From a virus: a DNA stretch of 56,805 bases. Shown here piece by piece: positions 37,173-45,850 of this stretch. Each line of letters opens with the position of its first letter. Position 1 is the stretch's first letter. Both the position numbers and the translations under genes were made by a program. The stretch is from IMG/VR virus record IMGVR_UViG_3300011432_000003, positions 1-56,805 of that record; one strand, written 5' to 3'. The notes under the pieces were generated by a model. The model searched no databases. It worked only from the letters and a program-made list of their open reading frames with translations, and had not been told where the DNA came from.

Positions 37173-39035
37173 GTGACGCTTCCCGCTGCCGCGACGCCGT
37201 CGCCGACGTCGGCCATGAATGCAAGCCGCGGATCCGTGCACCGGCCGCCGGCGGATCCGGCCGAGTGGACTTTGAACGACGCGCAGGGAGTCGTCGCCGC
37301 GCAGACGCCGCAATGGATCCCGACGGCGCGCCTCTTCGTCGTCGACGGCGATCACTGGCAGAACGGAACCGGATGGATCGGGCCGATGCCGCTTCCCGGA
37401 TCCGAAGGCTACGCCGAGACGGCGCTACTCATCCGGAACGGCTTCACCTTCCGGAACGCGCTCGCCGAAGTGTCGAAGCGGTATACGAACGGCGTCGTCG
37501 GGACGGAAGCCGATTGGAGCCTGACGCCGGCGCGCGCGATGGAAGCGGACGATGACGAGCCGAATCCGGCCGAGCAGGCGCTCATCGATGAAGCAGAGGC
37601 CGCGCTTACGGGCTGGTGGGACCGGGACAAGATCGGCGCGCTCTTTTGGGCCTTCGCCTATCAAATGGCGTGGGGCCAGCGCTCGGCGATGCGGCTCTTC
37701 CTCTCGCGCTCGGCCTTCGTCGACGTCGGGACGGATCCGCCGACGGATACGACGGCGCCGGCGAGCGACGATGCGAACGGCGCCGAGCCGGCACCGAAGC
37801 AGCGCGCCGTCCCGAAGCAGGCGACGCTCGAGGATGCGCTGCGTCTAATCCTGCTCGACGTGCCGAAGGTCGAGAACGCGGCCGTTTACATGGATCCGGA
37901 CACGCATCGCGAGGTCGGGGTCTATCTCTTCAAGACGGCCGACGGGAACGACGCCGCGGAGATCTCATACGTCGACGCCGCAAAGGTCGTGATCCGGACG
38001 CTCGGCGGCGCGACGCCGACGACGGTCGAGGTCGATCTCGGCGGCCACTTGCCGCATTATCAGGTGATCCGGCAGACGCGGCTCTTAACCGATGCCGCTT
38101 TCTCGCTGCAGCGGGCGCTCAACCTCGCGCTTTCGGTCGTGCCGCGGACGATCACGACGGCCGGCTTTCTCGAGCGCGTCCTGCTCAATGCGAAGCTGCC
38201 CGGAAAGTGGATCGAGCAAGGCGGCAAAAAGACGTGGCAGCCGGAGCCGAATCTCGGCTTTGGGCCGGGCGCGACGGCGTCGCTCCAAGGCGTCGAGTTT
38301 ACCGATGAGCAGGGGAAAAAGGTCGTCAAGGATCCCGGCGTACAGTATCGGCCGCCGGTCGACGCCGGCCCGTCCGTCGACGCCGCCGAGAAGATTTACG
38401 GCGCGCTGCTCGCCGAAGTCGGGCAGGCGCATATCATGCTCTCGAGCGAGGCCTCGCCGAGCGGCCGCTCGAGACGGGAAGCGCGCGCGGATTACGAGAG
38501 CTCGCTCGAGGAAGCGGTGCATCCGATCGAGAACGCCGGCCGCTGGCTGCTCGGCGCCGTGCTCTCGCTCGCCGAGTACCTCATGCAGACGCCGGGCCGG
38601 TATACGGAGCCGCTGCGCGTCGTCTTCAACATCATACCGGACGCCGGGCCGCTCGCGTCAGAGGATCGGCAGCAGAACCTCGCCGAATGGGAGAAAGGCG
38701 CACGGTCGCTCGAGTCGGTTATGCTCGGCGCCGGCCTCAAGGATCCGGACGCCGAGCAGACGCGCATCTCGCAAGAGCGCGGCGCGCGGCTCGATCTGCT
38801 CCGGCGTCAGGCGGAAGTCGCGCAGTTATGGATCGATCTCGGCGCGTCCGTCGCACTCGTCGGCGAGCTCGTCGGCCTCGATGATGACGTCGTCGAGCAG
38901 CTCGAGAAGGATCGTAAATTGCAAGAGCCCAAGGGGACCGAAGAGAACACGGATCCCGCAGGGGGGAGCAATGGCGATCCGCAAGCAGGCGATCCGGCCG
39001 GTGGCGATCCCGCCGACGAAGGCGCCGCCTCGTGA
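37173..39035 (+). CDS. Portal protein
   Basis: 620 residues from a GTG at 37173. Position after the large terminase, size, the conserved middle (ETALLIRNGFTFRNALAEVS, FAYQMAWGQRSAMRLFLSRS) and the C-terminal helical stem with HIMLSSEASPSGRSRREARA fit siphovirus portals, which form the dodecameric DNA gate at the head vertex. The last 40 residues are Gly/Asp/Pro-rich and overlap the next gene by 65 bases. Confidence 0.82.
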   Translation: MTLPAAATPSPTSAMNASRGSVHRPPADPAEWTLNDAQGVVAAQTPQWIPTARLFVVDGDHWQNGTGWIGPMPLPGSEGYAETALLIRNGFTFRNALAEVSKRYTNGVVGTEADWSLTPARAMEADDDEPNPAEQALIDEAEAALTGWWDRDKIGALFWAFAYQMAWGQRSAMRLFLSRSAFVDVGTDPPTDTTAPASDDANGAEPAPKQRAVPKQATLEDALRLILLDVPKVENAAVYMDPDTHREVGVYLFKTADGNDAAEISYVDAAKVVIRTLGGATPTTVEVDLGGHLPHYQVIRQTRLLTDAAFSLQRALNLALSVVPRTITTAGFLERVLLNAKLPGKWIEQGGKKTWQPEPNLGFGPGATASLQGVEFTDEQGKKVVKDPGVQYRPPVDAGPSVDAAEKIYGALLAEVGQAHIMLSSEASPSGRSRREARADYESSLEEAVHPIENAGRWLLGAVLSLAEYLMQTPGRYTEPLRVVFNIIPDAGPLASEDRQQNLAEWEKGARSLESVMLGAGLKDPDAEQTRISQERGARLDLLRRQAEVAQLWIDLGASVALVGELVGLDDDVVEQLEKDRKLQEPKGTEENTDPAGGSNGDPQAGDPAGGDPADEGAAS

Positions 39036-39180
39036 GCAACTCCGATCGTGGAGCGCCGCAGAGATCGCGCGTCGATCACTCGTGACGGATAGCGATCTCG
39101 CACGCGCGCGCGGCGCATGGCAGCGTCACGCGGACGGCGTCTTTCGGACACTACTCGACGCCGACGAACGGCGGCCGTGA
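38971..39180 (+). CDS. Small protein overlapping the portal gene
   Basis: 69 residues from the ATG at 38971, preceded by a very strong GGGGGGAG ribosome site located within the portal coding sequence. Basic N-terminus (AIRKQAIRPVAIPPTKAPPR), helical end. Its stop overlaps the next GTG. It might be a head-assembly accessory; no family recognised. Confidence 0.6.
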   Translation: MAIRKQAIRPVAIPPTKAPPREQLRSWSAAEIARRSLVTDSDLARARGAWQRHADGVFRTLLDADERRP

Positions 39181-39341
39181 ACGTCAATCTCGAGAAGGCA
39201 CTCGTCGAGAACGTCGACGCCGAGATTCTCGACGCCGAGCGCCGCGCAGCGTCGGCGCTCGCGTCGTACGTGTCGGCGAGGCAGGAGAAAACACGGCTCG
39301 AGGCGATCCGGGACGTACAGCAGGCAATGAGCAAGGCGTAA
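39177..39341 (+). CDS. Very small helical protein
   Basis: 54 residues from a GTG at 39177 in a GTGA overlap (an ATG 60 bases upstream is in frame but lies inside the upstream gene). Almost entirely coiled-coil helix (NVNLEKALVENVDAEILDAE). Possibly a head-assembly helper. Confidence 0.5.
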   Translation: MNVNLEKALVENVDAEILDAERRAASALASYVSARQEKTRLEAIRDVQQAMSKA

Positions 39342-39345
39342 ACGC

Positions 39346-39984
39346 GTGCCGATCGCACGCCGGCCGTTTCTCTCCGCCTTCGAATGGGACGCGAAGAGCT
39401 CGCAATACCGCTCCAAAGTGTCGGGCCGTTTCGTCTCGAGGGACGTCATCCGCGGATCCCTCGAGCGCGCGCTTAACCGGGCGAAGCGGGAGATCGATCT
39501 CACGGGCGCGAACCTGCAGAACGGGCTAATTAGTGTCGACCAATGGCGGGAGCAGATGGCGACGCACGTCAAGTCGACGCACCTTTACTCGGCCGCGATT
39601 CCGCGCGGCGGATGGGCGCAACTCACGTCGGCGGACTTCGGGCGCGTCGGGCGGCTCGTGCGCTTTCAGTACGAGCGGCTCAATAAGTTTGCGCTCGAGC
39701 TGGCCGCCGGAAAGAAAACGGACGGATCTTTTCGGATGCGCGCGCGGATGTATGCCGGCGCGAGCATGCAGATGTATCACGAGAGCGAGCGCGTCGAGAT
39801 GAAGGACGTCCAAGGGATGACACACGAGCGGAACGTGCGGACGCGCGGCGATAGCTGCGACGGCTGCGTGCACGAGTCATCTCGAGGATGGGTGCCGATC
39901 GGGAAGCTCCGGCCGATCGGGACGCGGACGTGCCTCACAAATTGCCGGTGTCACATACGCTATCGATCGGGAGACTCGAGATGA
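39346..39984 (+). CDS. MuF-like minor head protein
   Basis: 212 residues from a GTG at 39346. The C-terminal part has the cysteine signature of phage head-morphogenesis proteins: RGDSCDGCVHESSRGW, then RTCLTNCRCHIRYR (about residues 165-208). The N-terminal two thirds are helical (DQWREQMATHVKSTHLYSAA). Such proteins enter the head through the portal and aid assembly or ejection. It lies between portal and scaffold, as expected. Confidence 0.75.
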   Translation: MPIARRPFLSAFEWDAKSSQYRSKVSGRFVSRDVIRGSLERALNRAKREIDLTGANLQNGLISVDQWREQMATHVKSTHLYSAAIPRGGWAQLTSADFGRVGRLVRFQYERLNKFALELAAGKKTDGSFRMRARMYAGASMQMYHESERVEMKDVQGMTHERNVRTRGDSCDGCVHESSRGWVPIGKLRPIGTRTCLTNCRCHIRYRSGDSR

Positions 39985-40295
39985 GACTGCGCGAGATTGT
40001 CGTCGACGTTCTCGAGGACGGGCCGCGGCTCATTCTCAATGCGACCGGGGACGGCGGGCACGTGTGGCTCGAGTGTCCGCATTGCATCCTCGCCGGCGTG
40101 CCGGACGTCGAGCGTCCGCGCGTCCGGCTGCCGTTCGAACGGGGCAAGGGCAAAAGCTCGCCGGTCGTGTGGGGATGGAACGGCGAGGCGGATCTCGAGA
40201 AGGTGACATTCACGCCGAGCGTACATATTCTCGGCGGACACTGGCACGGGCACGTCATCAACGGCGAAGTCACGCAGCCGTCGAATACCAACTAA
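39981..40295 (+). CDS. Hypothetical protein, DUF6527-like pattern
   Basis: 104 residues; ATG overlaps the MuF-like stop. CPHC pair near residue 35 and a C-terminal FTPSVHILGGHWHGHVINGE resemble a small zinc-containing phage family with a conserved PS...WHG...NGE end. The role is unknown; in other phages it appears near structural or early genes. Confidence 0.5.
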   Translation: MRLREIVVDVLEDGPRLILNATGDGGHVWLECPHCILAGVPDVERPRVRLPFERGKGKSSPVVWGWNGEADLEKVTFTPSVHILGGHWHGHVINGEVTQPSNTN

Positions 40296-40310
40296 CGGGG
40301 GAGTCGACCA

Positions 40311-40526
40311 ATGTTGAACGCCTTCCGGGAATCTCTCGCTCGCATCGTCGAGCTCATGATCGGCGTCGCCGCCGGCGTCTTCCTCGTCGGGCAGCTCGCC
40401 GATCCGCCGCGGACGGAATTCTCGAGTCTCGGTGTCGTCGTCGTGATCGCCGGCGTGACGGTCGTCGGCGCCGTGCTCGCCGCCGCGATCCATACGAGCC
40501 GGATCGGCCGGCCGCCGGCGGCGTGA
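40311..40526 (+). CDS. Small two-transmembrane protein in the head region
   Basis: 71 residues; hydrophobic at residues 13-29 (IVELMIGVAAGVFLVG) and 42-60 (GVVVVIAGVTVVGAVLAAAI). GGGGGAG-like purines lie upstream of the ATG at 40311. A membrane protein between MuF-like and scaffold genes is unexpected; a holin-like or exclusion role cannot be excluded. Confidence 0.55.
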   Translation: MLNAFRESLARIVELMIGVAAGVFLVGQLADPPRTEFSSLGVVVVIAGVTVVGAVLAAAIHTSRIGRPPAA

Positions 40527-40771
40527 TCCTCGTCACTGGCGAGCGGCGCGTCCGCGACTGGCGAGAGCTCGAGCGGCAGATCGTGATCGGCCGGCAGCCG
40601 CCGCGGCGCTTCGCCGCGCTCCCGATCGCCGAGCAGGCGCACGTCGTCGCCTTCCTCGCCGGGCAGGCCTTCCGGAAGGCGGAAGAGGACCGGCGCGCGG
40701 AGCGGCTGCTCGAGACGCCTCGAGGCCGGCGCGTCGTCGCGGATCTCGCGCTCGAGGCGCTCGAGCGATGA
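40523..40771 (+). CDS. Small hypothetical protein
   Basis: 82 residues from a GTG at 40523 overlapping the previous stop. Helical and strongly charged (RDWRELERQIVIGRQPPRRF). No family recognised. Coupled to the next gene by ATGA. Confidence 0.5.
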   Translation: MILVTGERRVRDWRELERQIVIGRQPPRRFAALPIAEQAHVVAFLAGQAFRKAEEDRRAERLLETPRGRRVVADLALEALER

Positions 40772-41016
40772 CGCCGCGGCCGTTCACGTGGTATACGATC
40801 CCGGCCGGCACGAAGCCTCGACCATGCCGCGGCAGCTCGTGCGAGGCGATGATCTTCGACATTCCGAGCGAGAAAACGCCGGGCGCGAAGATCCCGATCT
40901 CGATCGAGCCCGAAGGCGCATACGCGCCGACGTCGACGGATACCGGATCCGGCGTGAATCACTTCCAAGATTGCCCGGACGCCGACGAATTCACGGCCGC
41001 ACGCCGGAAGCGGTAA
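40768..41016 (+). CDS. Small hypothetical protein
   Basis: 82 residues; RPCRGSSCEAMIFDIPSEKT near residues 18-37 and a later HFQDCPDADEFTAARRKR give three cysteines and a His that could bind zinc. Followed by a 113-base gap with a hairpin before the scaffold gene. Confidence 0.55.
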   Translation: MTPRPFTWYTIPAGTKPRPCRGSSCEAMIFDIPSEKTPGAKIPISIEPEGAYAPTSTDTGSGVNHFQDCPDADEFTAARRKR

Positions 41017-41058
41017 GTCCTTCCCGTCTGGCCGATTCGGCTCTAATTGCTTAGGTTG

Positions 41059-41092
41059 TCGGCCGTGAGCCGGCGCCGGCACTCACGGCCGA
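41059..41092 (+). terminator. Hairpin upstream of the scaffold gene
   Basis: TCGGCCGTGAG (41059-41069) pairs with CTCACGGCCGA (41082-41092): an 11-bp perfect stem around a 12-base loop (CCGGCGCCGGCA) that is itself nearly palindromic. No T-run. It lies 38 bases before the scaffold ATG and may separate the portal/MuF messages from the highly expressed scaffold-capsid messages, or protect the latter's 5' end. Confidence 0.55.
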
Positions 41093-41129
41093 TGCCTCGA
41101 CCGATCCGTATCGACCGAGCCATTCCGTC

Positions 41130-41981
41130 ATGACATTTCTCCGCCGCGGCCGCCGCTTTCTCGATCCGAACACGCAACCGGGCACGGGCTCGGGTACTCC
41201 GGATCCGTCACCGGGGCCGCGGCCGGCGCCGGTTCCCGGCACGACGACGCGACTCCCGGCGAACGTGGAGCCGGAATTTCAAACGCTCGTCACGCGCGCC
41301 GGGAACGCCGAAGCGGCCGCGCGAAGTCTCTTCGACGAGAATTACCGGCTCCGCCGGCGCGTCCGCGATCAGAAAAAGGCGCTCGAGGCGTACGAGACGC
41401 GCAACCCGCAGGGCTCCATCGTGCTACACGGTGAGCAGCTCGCCGAGTACAACGCACTAAAGACGCTCGGGAAGCCGGCCGAGCTGAAGGCGAAGCTCGA
41501 CGAGGCGACGAAGACGGCGACGGAGCTCGCCGCGGCGAAGGTGAAGGACGCGCGCGCGAAGGCGGCCGGCCTTATGAAGTGGGGCGCCGCGACGCTGGCC
41601 GATCGTCTCGTCGCGGATCCGCGCGATCTCGAGATTCGGAATGAGACGGGCAGCGACGGGAAGCCGCGCGAGGTCGTGTACGCGCGGAAGCCGGGCGATC
41701 CTAACGCGACGTGGGAGACGCTCGAGACGGTCGCTAACCGCGATTGGACAAAGGAACATCTCGCCGCACTAAAGGCGGGCGCCGCGGGTACGAATGGCGC
41801 CGGCGCTGCAGCGGGTAACGGTCAACCGGCGTCGTACGTTACATTCCCGGATAACGGCGGGGGCAACGGCAGCAGCGGCTCCGGCTCGATCCTCGAGAGC
41901 TTCACGAAGTCTCGCGCCGAAGCGGCGCGCGCAGTGACAAACCCGTTGCAGCCGCAAGGCGCGCGCACCGGAACGAAGTAG
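41130..41981 (+). CDS. Scaffold protein candidate
   Basis: 283 residues. Composition and place directly before decoration and major capsid genes fit a scaffold: Pro-rich disordered start (PDPSPGPRPAPVPGTTT), long Lys/Ala/Glu helix (about 48-150), Gly/Ser-rich linker (about 225-255) and a short helical end that could bind the capsid. Part of the helix (FQTLVTRAGNAEAAARSLFD, ENYRLRRRVR) is shared with the small early protein at 29419. Scaffolds guide prohead assembly and then leave. No protease domain is seen. Confidence 0.7.
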   Translation: MTFLRRGRRFLDPNTQPGTGSGTPDPSPGPRPAPVPGTTTRLPANVEPEFQTLVTRAGNAEAAARSLFDENYRLRRRVRDQKKALEAYETRNPQGSIVLHGEQLAEYNALKTLGKPAELKAKLDEATKTATELAAAKVKDARAKAAGLMKWGAATLADRLVADPRDLEIRNETGSDGKPREVVYARKPGDPNATWETLETVANRDWTKEHLAALKAGAAGTNGAGAAAGNGQPASYVTFPDNGGGNGSSGSGSILESFTKSRAEAARAVTNPLQPQGARTGTK

Positions 41982-42011
41982 GCTCACCCTACCAGTAACA
42001 CGGGGTTACGC

Positions 42012-42458
42012 ATGCCGCGGACAGAATACACGAACATGCTCCCGAATTTCATCGCGGATCCGGGCTTTATGCGCCGGCATCCTTCGGGGCGTCAAGTCAA
42101 GTGGGCCGCCGTCTCTGAAGATTTCATAGACGAGGCGACGGGGAAAAAGCGGCTCAAGGCCGGGCAAGTGGTGAGCGAGCTCGCCGACGGATCCGTGATC
42201 GAGTACGGCGGAACCGATGCGAGCGCGTCACCGGACGAAACGCCGACGACGGCCGTCGGCCTGCTCGCCAGCGAAGCGAACGAAGACGCACCGGCGGAAG
42301 CGCTTTCCGGGTACGGCATTATCACCGGCGGCGTCGTGTGGGAGAACCTGCTTCCGAATGCGGAAGCCGGAGAGCTGCCGGCGGGCACGAAGACGGCGCT
42401 CACGAACGGCGGCGCCGCTTTCCAGTATCACACGTACGAGGACGATCGCGCCGTATAG
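42012..42458 (+). CDS. Head decoration protein, lambda D-like
   Basis: 148 residues. A strand-rich protein with AVSEDFIDEATGKKRLKAGQ, TAVGLLASEANEDAPAEALS and GYGIITGGVVWENLLPN, the pattern of lambda gpD-type or related decoration proteins that cap capsid trimers after expansion. It lies between the scaffold and major capsid genes, and a GC hairpin follows its stop, typical of highly expressed head genes. Confidence 0.65.
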   Translation: MPRTEYTNMLPNFIADPGFMRRHPSGRQVKWAAVSEDFIDEATGKKRLKAGQVVSELADGSVIEYGGTDASASPDETPTTAVGLLASEANEDAPAEALSGYGIITGGVVWENLLPNAEAGELPAGTKTALTNGGAAFQYHTYEDDRAV

Positions 42459-42507
42459 GCGCTCGCGCGGCCGCGTCCCAAGGGGCGCGCGGCTCACTGT
42501 GGGACGG

Positions 42508-42534
42508 CGCCGGCATCCTCTGACGATGCCGGCG
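42508..42534 (+). terminator. Hairpin between decoration and major capsid genes
   Basis: CGCCGGCATC (42508-42517) and GATGCCGGCG (42525-42534) form a perfect 10-bp stem with a CTCTGAC loop. There is no T-run. It sits 68 bases before the capsid ATG in a 143-base gap; it may partly terminate transcription or stabilise the capsid mRNA. Confidence 0.6.
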
Positions 42535-42601
42535 ATCGGAAGGTGAGACGAACGGCTGCCCAAGGGCGCAGCGCAACCCAAGCACAACGGGATCCGCCTC
42601 A

Positions 42602-43708
42602 ATGTTCATCAATTTTGCGGCACTCATCGCCGCGCTCGGGCCGGGCGCCGCGGCCGTCATCGCGAATCGCGCGCGCGCGCCGGGGAGTTACCTCTTCAAC
42701 ACGTTGCTGCCCGAAGAAACGCGTTTCGGGTACAGCGTGCAGTCCGGGAATATCACGATCCGGGCCACGATGGCCGGCCTCGTCGGTATGGATTCGCCGT
42801 ATCCGCCGGGCGGCGCGATCGGCTCAACGTCCCTGCAGGAGCAGACGGCGAAGATCGCGAATGAGATTCCGATCAATGAGCAGACGATGCGCACACTTCA
42901 GGAGATGATGCTGCGTCTCCAAGTGTCGCAGGCGCCGACGAACGACGTCGTCCTTCGGCAGCTCTTGAATTTCGTCGCGAAAGTCATCGTGCAGCCGCAT
43001 CTCGATACGGCCGAGTGGATGCGCGGCCGCGCGCTGCAGACGGGCCGCCTCGACTGGGTAATGAACGGGATCACGCTCGCCGTCGATTACGGCGTGCCGA
43101 CGGGGAATATCCTCACGGTGCGCTCGGGGAACGACGCGTACGGCGGCTCGGCGTCCAAGTTCCACACGGACGTACGCGAGGCACGCCGGATCCTGAAGCG
43201 GATCCGCGCGATCATCGCGCATCCGACGACGATCGACGAGATCCGATACAACACGGTGAACAACCTCGTGACGATCGGCGAGTCGGAAGGCACCGTGACG
43301 CTCCGCCGGGTCACGTCGGACGGGATCTTTACGAATGACTCGCAGGACGTAATTACGATGATTCCGTATGATCTCGAGGCCGAAGTTCTCGATCCGGCCG
43401 CTCCGGCGACGCCGCAGAAACTCCCGTTCATGGATCCGGGGAAGCTGCTTTTCGTGGCGCCGAACACGGTCGACGGCTTCGCCGTCAACGTGGACGAAGG
43501 GAGCACGGAAGATCCGAATCGGGCGAACCGGCTCGGGTATACGCACGTCGCACCGACGGTCGAAGGCGGCGGGATTCCGGGCCGATGGGCCGATCTCTTC
43601 ACGCCGCAGCACGAGCCGTATAAGGTGATCGGTCGAGGCGTCACGAACCTGCTCCCGGTCCTCGAGGCCGCGGATAAGATCGTCGTCGCCGAGACAGATC
43701 TCGCGTAA
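42602..43708 (+). CDS. Major capsid protein (HK97 fold, lambda gpE-type)
   Basis: 368 residues from the ATG at 42602. Order (scaffold, decoration, capsid) and length match lambda gpE-type capsid proteins. Recognisable parts: EIPINEQTMRTLQEMMLRLQ, LDTAEWMRGRALQTGRLDWV, TLAVDYGVPTGNILTVRSGN, IIAHPTTIDEIRYNTVNNLV and a C-terminal IPGRWADLFTPQHEPY with GRGVTNLLPVLEAAD. No internal protease cleavage site is evident, so the scaffold may leave without being cut. Followed by a hairpin. Confidence 0.88.
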   Translation: MFINFAALIAALGPGAAAVIANRARAPGSYLFNTLLPEETRFGYSVQSGNITIRATMAGLVGMDSPYPPGGAIGSTSLQEQTAKIANEIPINEQTMRTLQEMMLRLQVSQAPTNDVVLRQLLNFVAKVIVQPHLDTAEWMRGRALQTGRLDWVMNGITLAVDYGVPTGNILTVRSGNDAYGGSASKFHTDVREARRILKRIRAIIAHPTTIDEIRYNTVNNLVTIGESEGTVTLRRVTSDGIFTNDSQDVITMIPYDLEAEVLDPAAPATPQKLPFMDPGKLLFVAPNTVDGFAVNVDEGSTEDPNRANRLGYTHVAPTVEGGGIPGRWADLFTPQHEPYKVIGRGVTNLLPVLEAADKIVVAETDLA

Positions 43709-43731
43709 GGCAGGACGCACACGGATAGGGT

Positions 43732-43764
43732 GAGCCGGCTCGTCGGAATCCGCCGGGCCGGCTC
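43732..43764 (+). terminator. Hairpin after the major capsid gene
   Basis: GAGCCGGC (43732-43739) and GCCGGCTC (43757-43764) pair, with further CGG/CCG pairing inside. CTTCACTTTCTC follows, the most T-rich tail of the late-region hairpins. A partial terminator after the most expressed gene is the likely role. Confidence 0.65.
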
Positions 43765-43793
43765 GCTTCACTTTCTCACCGTCGGGAGCTGCG

Positions 43794-44225
43794 GTGCCTC
43801 TCTCAAGTTCGGACTTGCTGCAGCCGGTCGGAGAGCTCGAGACGCAGCTCTTCCCGCATCTCGACGCGGCGTTAAGTCCGCCGCCGCCGGTCACGCTCGA
43901 GGAACGTCTCGAGCAGTATCTCGACGAGGGATACACACGGGCCGCGGACTTCTCCCTCGACGACGAAGATCACGACACGTACGCGCGCGCGTGGGCCTAT
44001 TACCGCGCGTATTTCGCCGTATATCAGCGCATGATCGCGACGGCGGCAGAGGCACGGATCGACGGGCAGGGCTCGCGCCGATACGATCCGAAGCAGGCGC
44101 TCGCCTTCCTCGAGCTGGCGAACGCAAAGAAAGGGGAAGCGGACGCGCTCGTGCCGGTCGACGAAGACGAGACGGCGCCGGACGTGCCGCCGTCCTCGAG
44201 CTTCCGGCATCGGATCGAGTGGTAA
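43794..44225 (+). CDS. Head-tail connector (adaptor) candidate
   Basis: 143 residues from a GTG at 43794. A mostly helical protein (LEERLEQYLDEGYTRAADFS, AYYRAYFAVYQRMIATAAEA), the usual nature of the adaptor ring that sits under the portal, in the expected place directly after the capsid gene. The family assignment rests on position and helix pattern. Confidence 0.5.
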   Translation: MPLSSSDLLQPVGELETQLFPHLDAALSPPPPVTLEERLEQYLDEGYTRAADFSLDDEDHDTYARAWAYYRAYFAVYQRMIATAAEARIDGQGSRRYDPKQALAFLELANAKKGEADALVPVDEDETAPDVPPSSSFRHRIEW

Positions 44226-44229
44226 CGGG

Positions 44230-44625
44230 ATGCCGGGCTTCCCGCTGCTTGACGGCTTCACGAAGGCCGAGCTCACGAGCCTACACCGGGCGAACCTGCC
44301 GCACTGGTGCACCGTCGAGACGATCGACGCAGACGACGTATGGAGCGCCGCCGCGACGAGCGTCCCGTGCCGGCTCATGCACGTATCGGCCGCGGCGAAA
44401 GTCGGCGCCGATCAGGCCTTACGGCCGGAGACGGAGTGGCTGCTCGGCTTCGCCGCGAGCTCACCGCACGCCGGGCCGCGGCGCCGGTACACCGTGAACG
44501 GGAAGCGGCCGGACGGGACGCCGTTTGTCTCGAGGTTGCTCTACGCGCTCGGCGCGCACGTGCCGCACGTCGAGGAATCCGTCGCGCTCGTCGAATGCGC
44601 CGAGACGGCGCCGGCGGGAGTGTAG
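44230..44625 (+). CDS. Head-closure (stopper) protein candidate
   Basis: 131 residues. Beta-rich, with CTVETIDADDVWSAAATSVP and a GPRRRYTVNGKRPDGTPFVS strand pair typical of small stopper proteins that seal the filled head. Assigned by order: connector, stopper, gp10-like, terminator. Confidence 0.45.
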   Translation: MPGFPLLDGFTKAELTSLHRANLPHWCTVETIDADDVWSAAATSVPCRLMHVSAAAKVGADQALRPETEWLLGFAASSPHAGPRRRYTVNGKRPDGTPFVSRLLYALGAHVPHVEESVALVECAETAPAGV

Positions 44626-44629
44626 CGCG

Positions 44630-45067
44630 ATGGCGAATGCCGCCTTCCGCCTCGATATGCGCGTGACGGAGAAGACGCAGCGCGCAACGGTCGCAAACCT
44701 GCGGCAATACGGCCGCGGCGTCTCGCGCGATCTCGAGCGGATCACCGTCCGGAGCGGCGAGCGCGCGCAGGCGATGGCCGAGCACTTCGCGCCGGTCGAC
44801 GAGGGATACATGCGATCGAAGATCCGCCTCGTGATCTCGGCGAAGCGCCTCGCGTGGCAGCTCGGGTACAATCAGGCCGATTTCTCCGGGCAGGGGCTCG
44901 CGGATTACTACCTTTTCCAAGAGCTCGGTTTTCGGCATTGGATCACCGGGCAATTCATACAGAACGCGCACCTTCGGCCGGCGTTTGAGCTCGAGCGGCC
45001 GCGGTATCTGCGCGAAGTCGCGCAGGCGTTACGCGTGAACGCGGCGCGATTGGCGAGGGCGCAGTAA
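44630..45067 (+). CDS. HK97 gp10-like tail component
   Basis: 145 residues from the ATG at 44630. LERITVRSGERAQAMAEHFA, APVDEGYMRSKIRLVISAKR and RPAFELERPRYLREVAQALR follow the gp10 family (VDTGxLRxS motif here APVDEGYMRSKI). These proteins are involved in head-tail joining. Its stop overlaps the next start (TAATG). Confidence 0.75.
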   Translation: MANAAFRLDMRVTEKTQRATVANLRQYGRGVSRDLERITVRSGERAQAMAEHFAPVDEGYMRSKIRLVISAKRLAWQLGYNQADFSGQGLADYYLFQELGFRHWITGQFIQNAHLRPAFELERPRYLREVAQALRVNAARLARAQ

Positions 45068-45510
45068 TGCAGGCGTCTCTCGAGGCGATCGGGCCGCTCA
45101 CGGATGCCGTGGTAACGGCGCTCCGCGCGAATACGTCACTCAATAGCCTGCTCGATGCCGGCACGGAGAAAGGCGTACACGACGGCGGCGCACCGAATCC
45201 GACGGACGGCGCGCAGCCGCTCCGGTACATCGTCGTCCGCTCGCCGTCGACGTCACCGACGGGCGTCTTCTCGAGCGTCGGCGGGCTCTGTGTCCTCGAG
45301 CTGCACGTATGGTATCCGACGCGGCAAGAGGGGCCGATACGCGCGATCGCCGCGCAATGCGGGATCACGCTCGAGGGGACGCGCCTCACGCTCTCCGGCA
45401 GCTTTCGCCATTGGGGCGGCTCGTGCTTCCTGATTGGTATTCTCGACGATAACGCGGCACGTCCGCCGCTGAAGCACGGGATCATCCGATATGAGGCGAG
45501 GGTGCAATGA
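45067..45510 (+). CDS. Tail terminator / completion protein candidate
   Basis: 147 residues. ITDA-type start (QASLEAIGPLTDAVVTALRA), a YIVVRSPSTSPTGVFSSVGG core and a WGGSCFLIGILDDNAARPPL end resemble DUF3168-type tail terminators, which cap the tail tube before joining to the head. Right position before the tail-tube gene. Confidence 0.65.
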   Translation: MQASLEAIGPLTDAVVTALRANTSLNSLLDAGTEKGVHDGGAPNPTDGAQPLRYIVVRSPSTSPTGVFSSVGGLCVLELHVWYPTRQEGPIRAIAAQCGITLEGTRLTLSGSFRHWGGSCFLIGILDDNAARPPLKHGIIRYEARVQ

Positions 45511-45773
45511 ACGCGAGCGATCTCCGGGCCGTGCGGCAGATCGCGCTTACGATCGCGAGTGCGACGTCGGCGCTTCTCGAGATCCTCGAGGATGCGACGC
45601 CGGCGGAAGTCGGCGCCGGCGATGCCGGCGTGCCGAAGGAACCGATCCCGGAGAAGCTCCGGAACGCAGGCGTCCCAATGTTCGGCCGGAAGCCGGTCGA
45701 CGAGATTCAAGCGGCTGCCGCGGCCGCGAGTAGTGTCGGAAGTGGCGCCGCGGACTCGCCGGCGACAGATTGA
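45507..45773 (+). CDS. Small hypothetical tail-region protein
   Basis: 88 residues; a helical first half (LRAVRQIALTIASATSALLE) and an Ala/Gly-rich flexible end. No family recognised. A 77-base gap containing CTCCAAGGGCGCG follows, a sequence similar to others found before 15299 and 42602. Confidence 0.55.
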   Translation: MNASDLRAVRQIALTIASATSALLEILEDATPAEVGAGDAGVPKEPIPEKLRNAGVPMFGRKPVDEIQAAAAAASSVGSGAADSPATD

Positions 45774-45850
45774 CGCAGGACAAAACAACGGGCCGCGCTC
45801 CAAGGGCGCGCCGGCCGTAACGCCGCAGTGGAACAACGGAGCGCGCTCTT